This document shows, in pieces, positions 33,982 to 43,429 of a stretch of 64,000 nucleotides of DNA (position 1 is the first letter of the stretch; each line of letters begins with the position of its first letter). The stretch covers positions 310,001 through 374,000 of the forward strand of contig NZ_JAKUKA010000001.1 of NCBI RefSeq assembly GCF_023156195.1. The letters run 5' to 3'. A program made the translations under genes and the position numbers. The notes beneath the pieces were generated by a model, which saw only the letters and a list, made by a program, of their open reading frames with translations, had not been told where the DNA came from and did no database searches. This stretch comes from Chitinophaga sedimenti. GTDB taxonomy: Bacteria; Bacteroidota; Bacteroidia; Chitinophagales; Chitinophagaceae.

Positions 33982-34479
33982 TTAGTTCCGGTATACATCG
34001 ATCAGTTTCATATCAAATACCAGCACGGAGTTGGCAGGGATGCTGTCTCTCGATCCGCGTCCGTAAGCAAGGCCGGAGGGGATGATCATCAGCAAGCGTC
34101 CGCCTGCAGTGGTTTTACGCAAACCGTACTGCCAGCCCTTGATGAGGTTCATCAGCATGGCGCCGCCTAGGGTGGTGGAGTCGGCTTTCTGGAATACATT
34201 ACCGTTCAGCAGTTTACCTGTGTACGATACTTTCATTTTAGAGCTCAGGATCATGGTATCGGTGCCGGTGCCATGTTCGAGTATTTTGTAATACAGGCCG
34301 GTGCTGTCGCGTACCATGCCGGTCAGTTTCGCCGTATCAATATAAAGTTTGATCAGCTCTTCGTCCTTCGCCGCCTGCGCCGCCGTGTCAAAATCGTCTT
34401 TGTCTTTGTTCTTGTGACAAGCTGTAACCAACACCACGAATAATACCGCAGCAAGGCCCAAAAGGTGTTTCATCTTCAT
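33982..34479 (-). CDS. FKBP-type peptidyl-prolyl isomerase lipoprotein
   Basis: The 165-residue protein has an SPII signal with lipobox LVTAC (about residue 21), then a short linker rich in Lys and Asp, and a C-terminal FKBP domain. Active-site region motifs include MKVSYTGKLLNGNVF, LIKGWQYGL, LLMIIPSGLAYG and VLVFDMKLIDV. It probably folds proteins in the periplasm, anchored to a membrane. The frame is intact. A paralogue follows upstream on the same strand. Confidence 0.92.
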   Translation of the reverse strand: MKMKHLLGLAAVLFVVLVTACHKNKDKDDFDTAAQAAKDEELIKLYIDTAKLTGMVRDSTGLYYKILEHGTGTDTMILSSKMKVSYTGKLLNGNVFQKADSTTLGGAMLMNLIKGWQYGLRKTTAGGRLLMIIPSGLAYGRGSRDSIPANSVLVFDMKLIDVYRN

Positions 34480-34518
34480 TTGTGTACGTTAATTGAAATA
34501 TAAAAATACTAAAATCGC

Positions 34519-35033
34519 TTAGTCTTTAAAATCTACGAGCTCCACTTCTGATACCAGTACCGCATAGGGTGGGATCGTTTGGTTAATACCGGCAGCGCCG
34601 TAAGCAAGGGCAGAAGGGATGAAAAGTAATATTTTCCCGCCTTTCCCGATCTGGGTCAGGCCTATTTGCCAGCCCAGAATATGGTCTTTCAGTTGCCGCC
34701 CGTCAAAATTGGTAGGTACACCGAGAGAGGATTGTACTACCGGCCGTTCAGCAATCTGGTGGTAAATATAAGCGTAGGCACAGACGTGTGCTTGATCATT
34801 TCATTACTGCCTTTGCGCCGGATGCGGTAGGCCAGGGCAGTGGGGTGGCGCAGTACGCTGTCTATGTTATTTCTCTTCACGTAGTCGAAAATGAGAGAAT
34901 CTTCCATCTGCGAGCGTAATACGCTGGTGGAGGCTGGTAAAGTTTCTTCTTTACTACAGGCCAGCAATGCCATCATCAGGCACAGGAACATCGCAATTAC
35001 AGGTCTTGTCGTCATATCCATGAAAATCGGCAA
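34519..35033 (-). CDS. Second FKBP-type peptidyl-prolyl isomerase lipoprotein (frameshifted in assembly)
   Basis: It is a paralogue of the neighbouring FKBP gene, 39 bases apart on the same strand. The signal peptide has lipobox ALLAC (about residue 26); the true start may be one of the Met at positions 5 or 7. The frame breaks at CCGG 34740-34743; one more base restores LLNGxVVQSSLGVPTNF, GWQIGLTQIGKGGKILLF, PSALAYGAAG and VLVSEVELVDF, giving 171 residues. It is more divergent than the first copy, so the two may serve different clients. Confidence 0.88.
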
Positions 35034-35087
35034 TACTATTATCCATTAAACGGCCGAGGCGGTGTAAAGTTACAGGCGTACGGGCAC

Positions 35088-35117
35088 AAAAAAAAGAGGC
35101 CGCCTTGCGGCAGCCTC
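35088..35117 (-). terminator. Intrinsic terminator after groEL
   Basis: Read on the minus strand, GAGGCTGCC and GGCGGCCTC form a 9-bp stem with one G-T pair and a GCAA tetraloop, followed by eight T. Confidence 0.88.
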
Positions 35118-35145
35118 TCCTTTATTGGGAATTCCGTATTTACGA

Positions 35146-36805
<1,660 letters not shown>

Positions 36806-36842
36806 TTAATGATTTGATTTGTCAGTCTCTTTCGCCGTGGAA

Positions 36843-37127
36843 TTAAACTACCGCCAGGATGTCGGATTCACGCATGATCAGGTAATCTTCACCTTCCAGG
36901 CTGATTTCTGTACCGGAGTATTTACCATAAAGAACCGTATCGCCCACTTTTACAGAAACCGGCTCGTCTTTTTACCGGGACCAGCTGCAATCACGGTACC
37001 GCGCTGAGGTTTTTCTTTTGCAGTGTCAGGGATGATGATGCCGCCTGCTGTTTTTTTCTTCTGCTGCTGCGGGTTTTACGATCACCCTGTCAGCCAGTGG
37101 TTTAATACTTAATTTAGACTTAGCCAT
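36843..37127 (-). CDS. groES: Co-chaperonin GroES (two frameshifts in assembly)
   Basis: GroES caps the GroEL ring. No long open frame shows because two runs are miscounted: an A run (37051-37057, minus strand) appears to have one extra A and another (36969-36973) one too few. The corrected 94-residue protein begins [17 protein letters not shown] and has the mobile loop [17 protein letters not shown], then [26 protein letters not shown] and the end [13 protein letters not shown]. All parts match GroES. It is upstream of groEL. I saw no CIRCE operator, so HrcA control is not supported. Confidence 0.93.
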
Positions 37128-37219
37128 GGTTATTGTAGTTTATTAAGATGTTTAAGTTTGATGTTGCTGAGTTCACGAGAATTATGCCAACGCGCCGCTG
37201 AGGCAAATTTGGCAGGCGA

Positions 37220-37227
37220 CAAAGATA
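37220..37227 (-). promoter_or_regulatory. -7 promoter element for groES-groEL
   Basis: The minus strand reads TATCTTTG, an exact TAnnTTTG match, 92 bases upstream of the groES start. A GTTG lies about 19 bases further upstream. The leader of about 85 bases is the longest seen here. Confidence 0.5.
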
Positions 37228-37381
37228 ATGAACTGGCAGCGGACTGTCAACATGTGTCAATTTTACAGAAACGTGACAGATTTCCGCCAAAAGTCGCTGC
37301 CAATACTATGCGGGCAGGTAGTAAGCAACAAATTTTCGGCATGTGCGCATAAAAACGTAGATTTGCGGCCATTTTGCATGC

Positions 37382-38303
37382 ATGATTAGTAGAAGAAACA
37401 TCAGAGTTAAGGTAATGCAGACGCTGTACACCCTCGAAACGATGGAACAGGTAAAGCCTGGTACAGCGACGAGTCTGCTGAATGAGAAGTTGGACCAGAC
37501 AAGCCGGTATTTACTTACCTGCTGTACATGGTAACACAGGTGGCGCAATATGCCGAAACCGACGCACAGGCGCGCTCGTCCAAGCATCTTCCCTCCCAGG
37601 AAGACCTGAACGTGAGCACCAAAATTGCCGGTAATGAGTTCCTGTTCCAGATTATTAACGATGCAGGGTTCAAGGTGAACCTGGACCACTGGAAGTTAAA
37701 ACACCTGCCGGACGCGGAAATGCTGCGCAAGCTGTATAACACGCTGACCGAAACCGATGTATACAAGAAATACATCACCGAGGAAGGCCGCAGCAAAGCC
37801 TCCGAAAGGCAAATCATGGAGTTCATTTACAAGGAAATTCTCAGCAAAAGTGAACTGTTCCTCCAGAGCATGGACGACCACTTCCTGAACTGGGGCGACG
37901 ATGCCGAGATGATGAACCTCCTGATCGGTAACTACTTCGCCAAACCACAGTTGTTCAACTTCCTGCAGCTGATCAGCAAAGAAAAGATCGAGTACGCCCG
38001 CGAACTGCTGCGTACCGTTATCGATAAAAAGGAATATTGCCGGAACTCATCAAACCTAAACTCCAGAACTGGGATTCCGACCGTATTGCCGCGGTGGATA
38101 TGCTGCTGATGGAAATGGGCGTATGTGAATTCCTCTATTTCCCTACCATCCCAACTAAAGTGAGCATCAACGAGTACATCGACCTGGCGAAAGCATACAG
38201 TACACCGCAGAGCGGCCAGTTTGTGAACGGCATCCTGGACAACATCCTGAAAGAGCTGGAACAGGCCGGTCAGATCCAGAAGATCGATCGTACAAAAAAA
38301 TAG
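37382..38303 (+). CDS. nusB: Transcription antitermination protein NusB, extended form (two frameshifts in assembly)
   Basis: NusB acts with NusE in rRNA antitermination. Start MISRRNIRVKVMQTLY is typical. One break is at CCGG 37504-37507: reading CCTGG gives TSLVFTYLLYMVTQVAQYAE. The other is a T run near 38037: one more T gives EYLPELIKPKLQNWDSDRIA. The corrected 307 residues are about twice the E. coli length, as usual in Bacteroidota, with the NusB core at the C-terminal half (DMLLMEMGVCEFLYFPTIPTK region, then FVNGILDNILKEL). It leads nusB-DUF1573-yajC-coaE, a common Bacteroidota gene order. Confidence 0.93.
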
Positions 38304-38352
38304 GAAAGCCGGAGGGAAAAACTATTTTTACGTCAAATTCTTTAGCAAGAAC

Positions 38353-38802
38353 ATGAAGAAACTGGTCTATATCCTCGCATTGGGCATTTTAACGGCCTCC
38401 TGCAACAACGGCAGCCAGGAAAAGGCAGCAGGTGCTGAAAACGGCGCCGCGCTTACTTCCGGCGAAAGTAAAGGTGAATTGCCACAGATCACATTCGAGA
38501 ATGGCGTGCACGATTTTGGTAAAATAGTGGAAGGTGAAGTAGTAGAATACTCCTTCAAATTCACCAATACCGGCAAAGGCAGCCTGCTGATCCGCAACGC
38601 CGCCGCCACCTGTGGTTGTACGATCCCTGAATGGCCTAAAGAACCCATCAAACCAGGAGAATCCGGCTACATGAAAGTGGTGTTTAACAGCAAGGGCAAA
38701 CCCGAGGGCTTCACGGAAAAGGAAATCACCATCGAGGCTAATACCGATCCTGTTGTGGTGAAAGGTCCAAAGATCCAGTGCACTATCGTAAAAAAGGCAT
38801 AA
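38353..38802 (+). CDS. DUF1573 domain lipoprotein
   Basis: The 149-residue protein has an SPII signal with lipobox LTASC (about residue 17), a low-complexity Ala/Gly/Glu linker and one DUF1573 domain, an Ig-like beta sandwich found in many Bacteroidota exported proteins. Typical motifs are HDFGKIVEGEVVEYSFKF, NTGKGSLLI and ATCGCTIPEWPKEPIKPGE. Its function is unknown. The frame is intact. It lies 49 bases after nusB and 28 before yajC and is likely co-transcribed with them. Confidence 0.93.
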   Translation: MKKLVYILALGILTASCNNGSQEKAAGAENGAALTSGESKGELPQITFENGVHDFGKIVEGEVVEYSFKFTNTGKGSLLIRNAAATCGCTIPEWPKEPIKPGESGYMKVVFNSKGKPEGFTEKEITIEANTDPVVVKGPKIQCTIVKKA

Positions 38803-38830
38803 ATCAATAAAACAATAAACAAATAATAAA

Positions 38831-39178
38831 ATGTACAGCAATTTATTAAACCTGCTGATGGCTCCTCCTGCCGCGGGTCAATCTGGTGGTATGGGCGCCT
38901 ATGGTAACTTCATCTTCATCGGCGGTATGCTCGTGGTGATGTACTTCTTCATGATCCGTCCCCAGACTAAAAAAGCAAAAGAACAGAAACAGTTTAGCGA
39001 AGGTCTGAAAGAAGGCGACAAAATCGTAACCATTGCCGGCATGCACGGTAAAATCAAAAAAATCAACGCAGACGGTACTATCGTGGTAGAAATCGCAGTA
39101 GGTACCAGCGTAACCATGGAGCGCTCCGCTATCAGCCGTGAGTACTCTGCGGCTATCCAGAAAGCAGAAGCGAAGTAA
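38831..39178 (+). CDS. yajC: Preprotein translocase subunit YajC
   Basis: YajC is a small single-pass membrane protein associated with SecDF and SecYEG. The 115-residue protein has the helix FIFIGGMLVVMYFFMIRPQ, the family signature RPQTKKAKEQKQF, and the cytoplasmic GDKIVTIAGMHGKIKKI. The frame is intact. secDF itself lies about 4 kb downstream on the same strand but in a separate unit. Confidence 0.96.
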   Translation: MYSNLLNLLMAPPAAGQSGGMGAYGNFIFIGGMLVVMYFFMIRPQTKKAKEQKQFSEGLKEGDKIVTIAGMHGKIKKINADGTIVVEIAVGTSVTMERSAISREYSAAIQKAEAK

Positions 39179-39199
39179 TTCGTTATACTATATTATTAA

Positions 39200-39231
39200 A
39201 AGCCCGTTCCGGTCAGGAGCGGGCTTTTTTG
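39200..39231 (+). terminator. Intrinsic terminator after yajC
   Basis: An 11-bp stem (AAGCCCGTTCC with GGAGCGGGCTT, one G-T pair) has a 5-base loop followed by six T. Confidence 0.9.
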
Positions 39232-39285
39232 TTGGCTTTGTTACGGATTATTGTGATATTGAGCACAGAAAATGCAGTTACGGTT

Positions 39286-39882
39286 ATGATGATTATCGGC
39301 CTTACTGGAGGAATAGGATCCGGAAAAACAACAGTGGCAAAGATTTTTGAATTGCTGGGGATACCCGTGTACTACTCAGATGACCGTGCTAAAATGTTGA
39401 TGACGCAGGACGCGCAGCTGGTATCGGAAATTAAGCAACACTTTGGCGAAGCGGCCTACAACGCTGCCGGCGAACTGGAAAGGAAGTACATTGCCAACAT
39501 CGTATTTAACGACCCCGGCCGCCTGGCGTTGCTCAATTCTCTTGTACACCCGGCCACCATCCGCGACTCCATGCAGTGGGCGTCCCGGCAGTCGAGCCCC
39601 TATGTAATGAAAGAAACCGCCCTGATGTTCGAAACCGAAGCATTTCATCATGTAGACAAGGTCATTTATGTATATGCCCAGCAGGCGCTGCGCATCCAGC
39701 GGGTGATGAAGCGCGATCATGTAACCCGTAACGAGGTGTTTGCCCGTATGCATAAGCAGATGGACGAAGCCATCAAAGCGAAACTGTCCGATTATGTAAT
39801 TTATAATAATGAACAGCAGCTGGTCATACCCCAGGTAATTGCCCTTCATGAGGAATTGTTGAAGCTGGTAAATGCTTCGTGA
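39286..39882 (+). CDS. coaE: Dephospho-CoA kinase
   Basis: CoaE phosphorylates dephospho-CoA, the last step of CoA synthesis. The 198-residue protein begins MMIIGLTGGIGSGKTTVAK with a Walker A motif at residues 7-15; the start could be either of two adjacent ATG. Further motifs are VYYSDDRAKMLM and NSLVHPATIRDSM, and VMKRDHVTRNEV near the end. The frame is intact. coaD, the preceding enzyme of the pathway, is also in this window (61.9 kb). A strong terminator follows. Confidence 0.95.
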   Translation: MMIIGLTGGIGSGKTTVAKIFELLGIPVYYSDDRAKMLMTQDAQLVSEIKQHFGEAAYNAAGELERKYIANIVFNDPGRLALLNSLVHPATIRDSMQWASRQSSPYVMKETALMFETEAFHHVDKVIYVYAQQALRIQRVMKRDHVTRNEVFARMHKQMDEAIKAKLSDYVIYNNEQQLVIPQVIALHEELLKLVNAS

Positions 39883-39925
39883 TGCTACTGTAAGTCCATG
39901 GGGACTGCCCTGCCAGTCCATTACA

Positions 39926-39972
39926 ATACCAATAGCAAAGCCGCGGAACTTCCGCGGCTTTGCTATTGGTAT
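39926..39972. terminator. Long perfect bidirectional terminator
   Basis: A perfect 22-bp inverted repeat with a 3-base loop (ACT) is centred at 39949. The core arms are AAAGCCGCGGA and TCCGCGGCTTT. It separates the convergent coaE and aminotransferase genes and is the longest hairpin in the window. Confidence 0.88.
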
Positions 39973-39985
39973 ATACTAGAATTAG

Positions 39986-41177
39986 CTATTGCAGTTTCTC
40001 CAGCCCGGCTTTCAGCCTTTTCAGCCCTTCCTGCAGCTTTTCCATAGAAGATGCATACGACATGCGCAGGCAGTCCGGCGCGCCGAAGGCGGCGCCTGTA
40101 ACCAACGATACGTTGGCTTTGTGCAGCAGGTACATGCAGAGATCGTCCGCATTGTTTACTTCCATGCCGTCGGCGGATTTGCCGAAGAAGGCTTTTACAT
40201 TCGGGAACATGTAAAAAGCACCGTCCGGCTCGTTTACTGCCAGGCCTTTTATTTCCTTCATGGCATTGTACACGAACGCACGGCGGTTGCGGAACTCTGC
40301 TACCATGGCGTTGGCAGTATCCAGCGGTCCGGTGAGCGCGGTAACCGCCGCTTTTTGGGTGATGGAGCAGGTGGCCGAGGTAAACTGGCTCTGGATTTTA
40401 TCGGCGGCTTTCGCGATGTGCAGCGGCGCGGCCAGGTAACCCAGGCGCCAGCCCGTCATGGCAAAACCTTTACTAAGACCGTTGATGATGATGGTACGCT
40501 CTTTCAGATCACCGAAGCTGGCGATGCTGGTGTGGTCGCCCACGTAGTTGATGTATTCGTAAATCTCGTCTGATATAATGTAGATCTGCGGATGTTTGGC
40601 GAACACAAGGGCGGGGCTTCCAGCTCTGCTGCTGAGTATACGGAGCCGGTGGGATTACAGGGGGAGGAGAACATGAACATCCGCGTTTTAGGCGTGATGG
40701 CGGCCTCCAGCTGTGCCGGCGTAATTTTATATTGCGTTTCTATGCCGCAGGGAACAAATTTCACTTCGCCCTGGCACAGTTTCACGAGTTCGGAGTAAGT
40801 AACCCAGTAGGGGTGGGAATGATTACCTCATCACCGGGGTTGATGATGCTGAGCACCGCGTTGGCAATGCTTTGTTTGGCGCCGGTAGACACTACAATTT
40901 GCTCCGGGGTGTAGGTAAGATTATTGTCCCGCTGCAGTTTCACGGTTACAGCTTTCTTTACTTCGGGATAACCGGCTACGGGGGTATAGTGTGTAAATCC
41001 TTCATCGATGGCCTTTTTCGCTGCCTCGCGGATGTGCTCAGGGGTATCGAAATCGGGTTCGCCGATACTGAGGTCTACAATGTCAATTCCCTGCGCCTTC
41101 AGTTCGCGGCTCAGTTTCGCCATTTTGATGGTTTGCGGCTCGGATATCCTCGACAGTCGTTCTGCTAATTGTAACAT
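39986..41177 (-). CDS. Aspartate-type aminotransferase, class I/II (two frameshifts in assembly)
   Basis: This is a PLP-dependent aminotransferase of the aspartate aminotransferase I-gamma type. It starts MLQLAERLSRISEPQT, then IDLSIGEPDFDTP-like sequence (IVDLSIGEPDFDTP), the Schiff-base lysine in NGLSKGFAMTGWRLGY (about residue 237), and the carboxylate Arg region APDCLRMSYA. Two C runs have each lost one C (about 40806 and 40616), hiding PTPYWVTYSELV and ELEAPALVFAKH. The corrected length is 397, typical of the family. Aspartate is the likely donor but prephenate or other substrates are possible. Confidence 0.92.
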
Positions 41178-41222
41178 ACAGTTATGATTATAGTGGCTTT
41201 GGCCGCGGCAAACCTACATAAA

Positions 41223-41248
41223 AAAGGGAGCATTATAATGCTCCCTTT
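41223..41248 (-). terminator. Terminator after the DUF4397 gene
   Basis: A perfect palindromic stem, AAAGGGAGCAT with ATGCTCCCTTT, has A and T flanks. Confidence 0.75.
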
Positions 41249-41269
41249 AAAATATTAGCATGCAGCAGA

Positions 41270-41995
41270 TTAAGCTCTGTGCTCGTATACATTCAGTGAA
41301 ATCTTGCGGCTGTCGGTACCAGCGGCGTTTCTCAGGCCGTACAGGTAAAGGGTGATCACGCTGCCGCTGGAGTAGTCTACCGATTTGGATACGATAGTAG
41401 CATTCGTGTTCGCGTCTTTTACCTCAAATTTGATCGTACCGCCGGAAGTTTTGGCAAACTCCTGGTTAATGCTGCTCACGAAGTCGCCATGCGTACGGCC
41501 TCCGTAGATCTCTACATCGTTCACAAACAGTTTTACGGTACCAGCATCCGGGCTCAGGTGAAACAGGCGGAAGTTTACTTTTTCGCCGGTCACTTCCGAA
41601 TAGTTTTCCAGGATGTTATACGTCTGGAAACCGCTGTCGGTAGGCTGGTTTTTGTTATACATCACCAGGGTGTGCCATGCGAGGGTATCGTACAGCGCCA
41701 GGTCCGGAGTGGAGAGGGTGCTGTCTGAATTGAATTTTTTGAAGCCCAGCTCCTGTGTACCTGGTGTTACCTGGGTAATCGCGTATTTACCGGATTCAAA
41801 AGCGGAAGAGTTGATTTTTTTGCCGTTCTGGTAAACGTCAACTGCACTTGGATAAACTGCGCCATTCAGCAACGCAACGATAGCGTAGGGCTGTGCGGGG
41901 CCGGAGTCTTTGCTTTTCAGGCAGGATGCGAGTCCTGTGGTTAAAATAGCGGCTGCTGCCACGAGCGTCCAGAGTCGGTTCATTCTTGTTAACAT
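41270..41995 (-). CDS. DUF4397 domain lipoprotein
   Basis: The 241-residue protein has an SPII signal with lipobox GLASC (about residue 25), and a beta-rich DUF4397 domain (VALLNGAVYPSAVDVYQNG and VRLFHLSPDAGTVKLFVND-like sequence). DUF4397 domains occur in exported surface proteins of Bacteroidota; function is unknown. The frame is intact. The start may be the Met at position 5. It ends in EHRA close to its terminator. Confidence 0.88.
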   Translation of the reverse strand: MLTRMNRLWTLVAAAAILTTGLASCLKSKDSGPAQPYAIVALLNGAVYPSAVDVYQNGKKINSSAFESGKYAITQVTPGTQELGFKKFNSDSTLSTPDLALYDTLAWHTLVMYNKNQPTDSGFQTYNILENYSEVTGEKVNFRLFHLSPDAGTVKLFVNDVEIYGGRTHGDFVSSINQEFAKTSGGTIKFEVKDANTNATIVSKSVDYSSGSVITLYLYGLRNAAGTDSRKISLNVYEHRA

Positions 41996-42016
41996 GCTCT
42001 CTTTTGGTTTATTAGA

Positions 42017-43291
42017 TTAATTGATCTGTTTTTCATACTTCACTTTATAACGCGAAAGGTCGGGTTTGTATTTTCTTTCCCTTTGCAGTTCCTGCTGGTA
42101 AATTACTTCACCCGGGGCTTTCAGGAACGGTTTTCCCACCGTTTCGAAGTCGTAGCGGTCGTCTCCGATAATGCCGTCGCGGTTTACATACAGGGTAGCC
42201 GACAGCAAAAACTCCACGTTATGTTCAAAGTCCGCAATGTAAGCCACGTCCGTTAAAAATCCGTACGCCCATCCTGGTTTATTATAAATCCGCAGGCCTG
42301 GCGACGGTTTTTCGGTCTTTTCGCCCCCGAGCAGCAGGAATTTTACATAATTATGGTGAAATGCTGCTGTGTCGTAGGCCGGGTAGCTTGTTTCGTCCGG
42401 GCCCTGCGACATATACCGGTATAAAAACTGGTAATCGTCTTCCGTTAAACGGAACAGGCGGTCAGAAGTTACATGCTGTGGAAAAATAATGCTTTTCAAC
42501 AGCAGGTGCAGGTCCGGGAGGGTAATACGGTTGCGCAGGCTGAAGTCGAACGGGGTATTGACCACCTTGCCGTTTTCCACGTGCGCCAGGCCCACAAAGT
42601 CGCTGCGTTGAGGGAAGGGGAGCGCGCTATAGCGTTCAGGTTGCACGTACAGGAGCCGCCCGTTGTGGCGAAACTGTACGCCGTTGGTGTGCCGGTTGGC
42701 CTCGGCGCTCAGCCCCGCCATATCCAGCCGGTGCCTTATCTGGGCCGTGGTATAGCCTTTCTGCCAGAGTCCCTCGTTCAGCGGCTGCTGTCCCACAAAC
42801 TCGTACAGGCGGTTGGCGGCGTCATTATCGCTGACGAGGAATATCTTCTTAATATAATGGGCCACGGAAGGCTGCCCGTCTGCCGCGGTACTATCGGCGG
42901 TAACGGCGGTATTTACCCCGGGGAGGTTGTCCGTATACATAGGTGTGTATTTGGTAAGGCCCGGTATGTTCAGATCATTCAGTTTTTCCAGCGCCGCCAG
43001 GGCTATCGGCATTTTGACAGTGGAGGCGGGGTAAAAGTACCGGGTGGTGTCCACATCGTACAAAAAGTCCGTAAAGTGAGGCTGGTTGCGCTCATCACGG
43101 TCGATCCGGGTATAAATTACCTGTAGCCGGAATTCGTCGGCGCTGTCTAATACCGCCTTCAGACGCGGGTCGTTGCGTAATAATTTGGCAAAAGATGCGT
43201 TGTCACCGGTATTTTTTCGCATATTTTTCGTAGTATGGCAGGCTGCCGCGAGTAAAAGTATTATTGCAAAGCAAGCATGACGGTATGGCAT
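42017..43291 (-). CDS. Serine hydrolase, class A beta-lactamase-like
   Basis: The 424-residue exported protein has an SPII signal (MPYRHACFAIILLLAAAC), so the ATG at 43291 is chosen over the one at 43333. The three class A motifs are present: SxxK in YPASTVKMPIA, SDN in FLVSDNDAANRLYEF, and KPG in NKPGWAYGF in place of KTG. It is longer than true beta-lactamases (about 290) because of insertions, so it is more likely a penicillin-recognising or peptidoglycan-related hydrolase than a resistance enzyme. The frame is intact. Confidence 0.85.
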   Translation of the reverse strand: MPYRHACFAIILLLAAACHTTKNMRKNTGDNASFAKLLRNDPRLKAVLDSADEFRLQVIYTRIDRDERNQPHFTDFLYDVDTTRYFYPASTVKMPIALAALEKLNDLNIPGLTKYTPMYTDNLPGVNTAVTADSTAADGQPSVAHYIKKIFLVSDNDAANRLYEFVGQQPLNEGLWQKGYTTAQIRHRLDMAGLSAEANRHTNGVQFRHNGRLLYVQPERYSALPFPQRSDFVGLAHVENGKVVNTPFDFSLRNRITLPDLHLLLKSIIFPQHVTSDRLFRLTEDDYQFLYRYMSQGPDETSYPAYDTAAFHHNYVKFLLLGGEKTEKPSPGLRIYNKPGWAYGFLTDVAYIADFEHNVEFLLSATLYVNRDGIIGDDRYDFETVGKPFLKAPGEVIYQQELQRERKYKPDLSRYKVKYEKQIN

Positions 43292-43386
43292 AGAAAAAAT
43301 TGTTACGGTCAAAAGGCGTTCAAAATCAGGCAAATGGTGAATTTGCAGGACTTTTGATCGGCTCTTTAATATATCAATTTAAATTC

Positions 43387-43394
43387 TATCTTTG
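43387..43394 (+). promoter_or_regulatory. -7 promoter element for secDF
   Basis: TATCTTTG matches TAnnTTTG exactly and ends 35 bases before the ATG. A TTTA lies 18 bases upstream as a possible weak -33 box. Confidence 0.65.
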
Positions 43395-43429
43395 CAACTC
43401 TAAAAAAAAATTTATAAACCCGAAACAAC

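Noticed and set aside
37128..37381. CIRCE/HrcA operator upstream of groES
   Set aside because: No TTAGCACTC-N9-GAGTGCTAA-like inverted repeat is visible; only a TAnnTTTG element is supported.
39986..41177. Truncated aminotransferase pseudogene
   Set aside because: Two C-run corrections give a complete 397-residue enzyme with its PLP lysine.
42017..43291. Antibiotic-resistance beta-lactamase
   Set aside because: SxxK, SDN and KPG are present, but the protein is a lipoprotein much longer than class A enzymes, so resistance is not supported.
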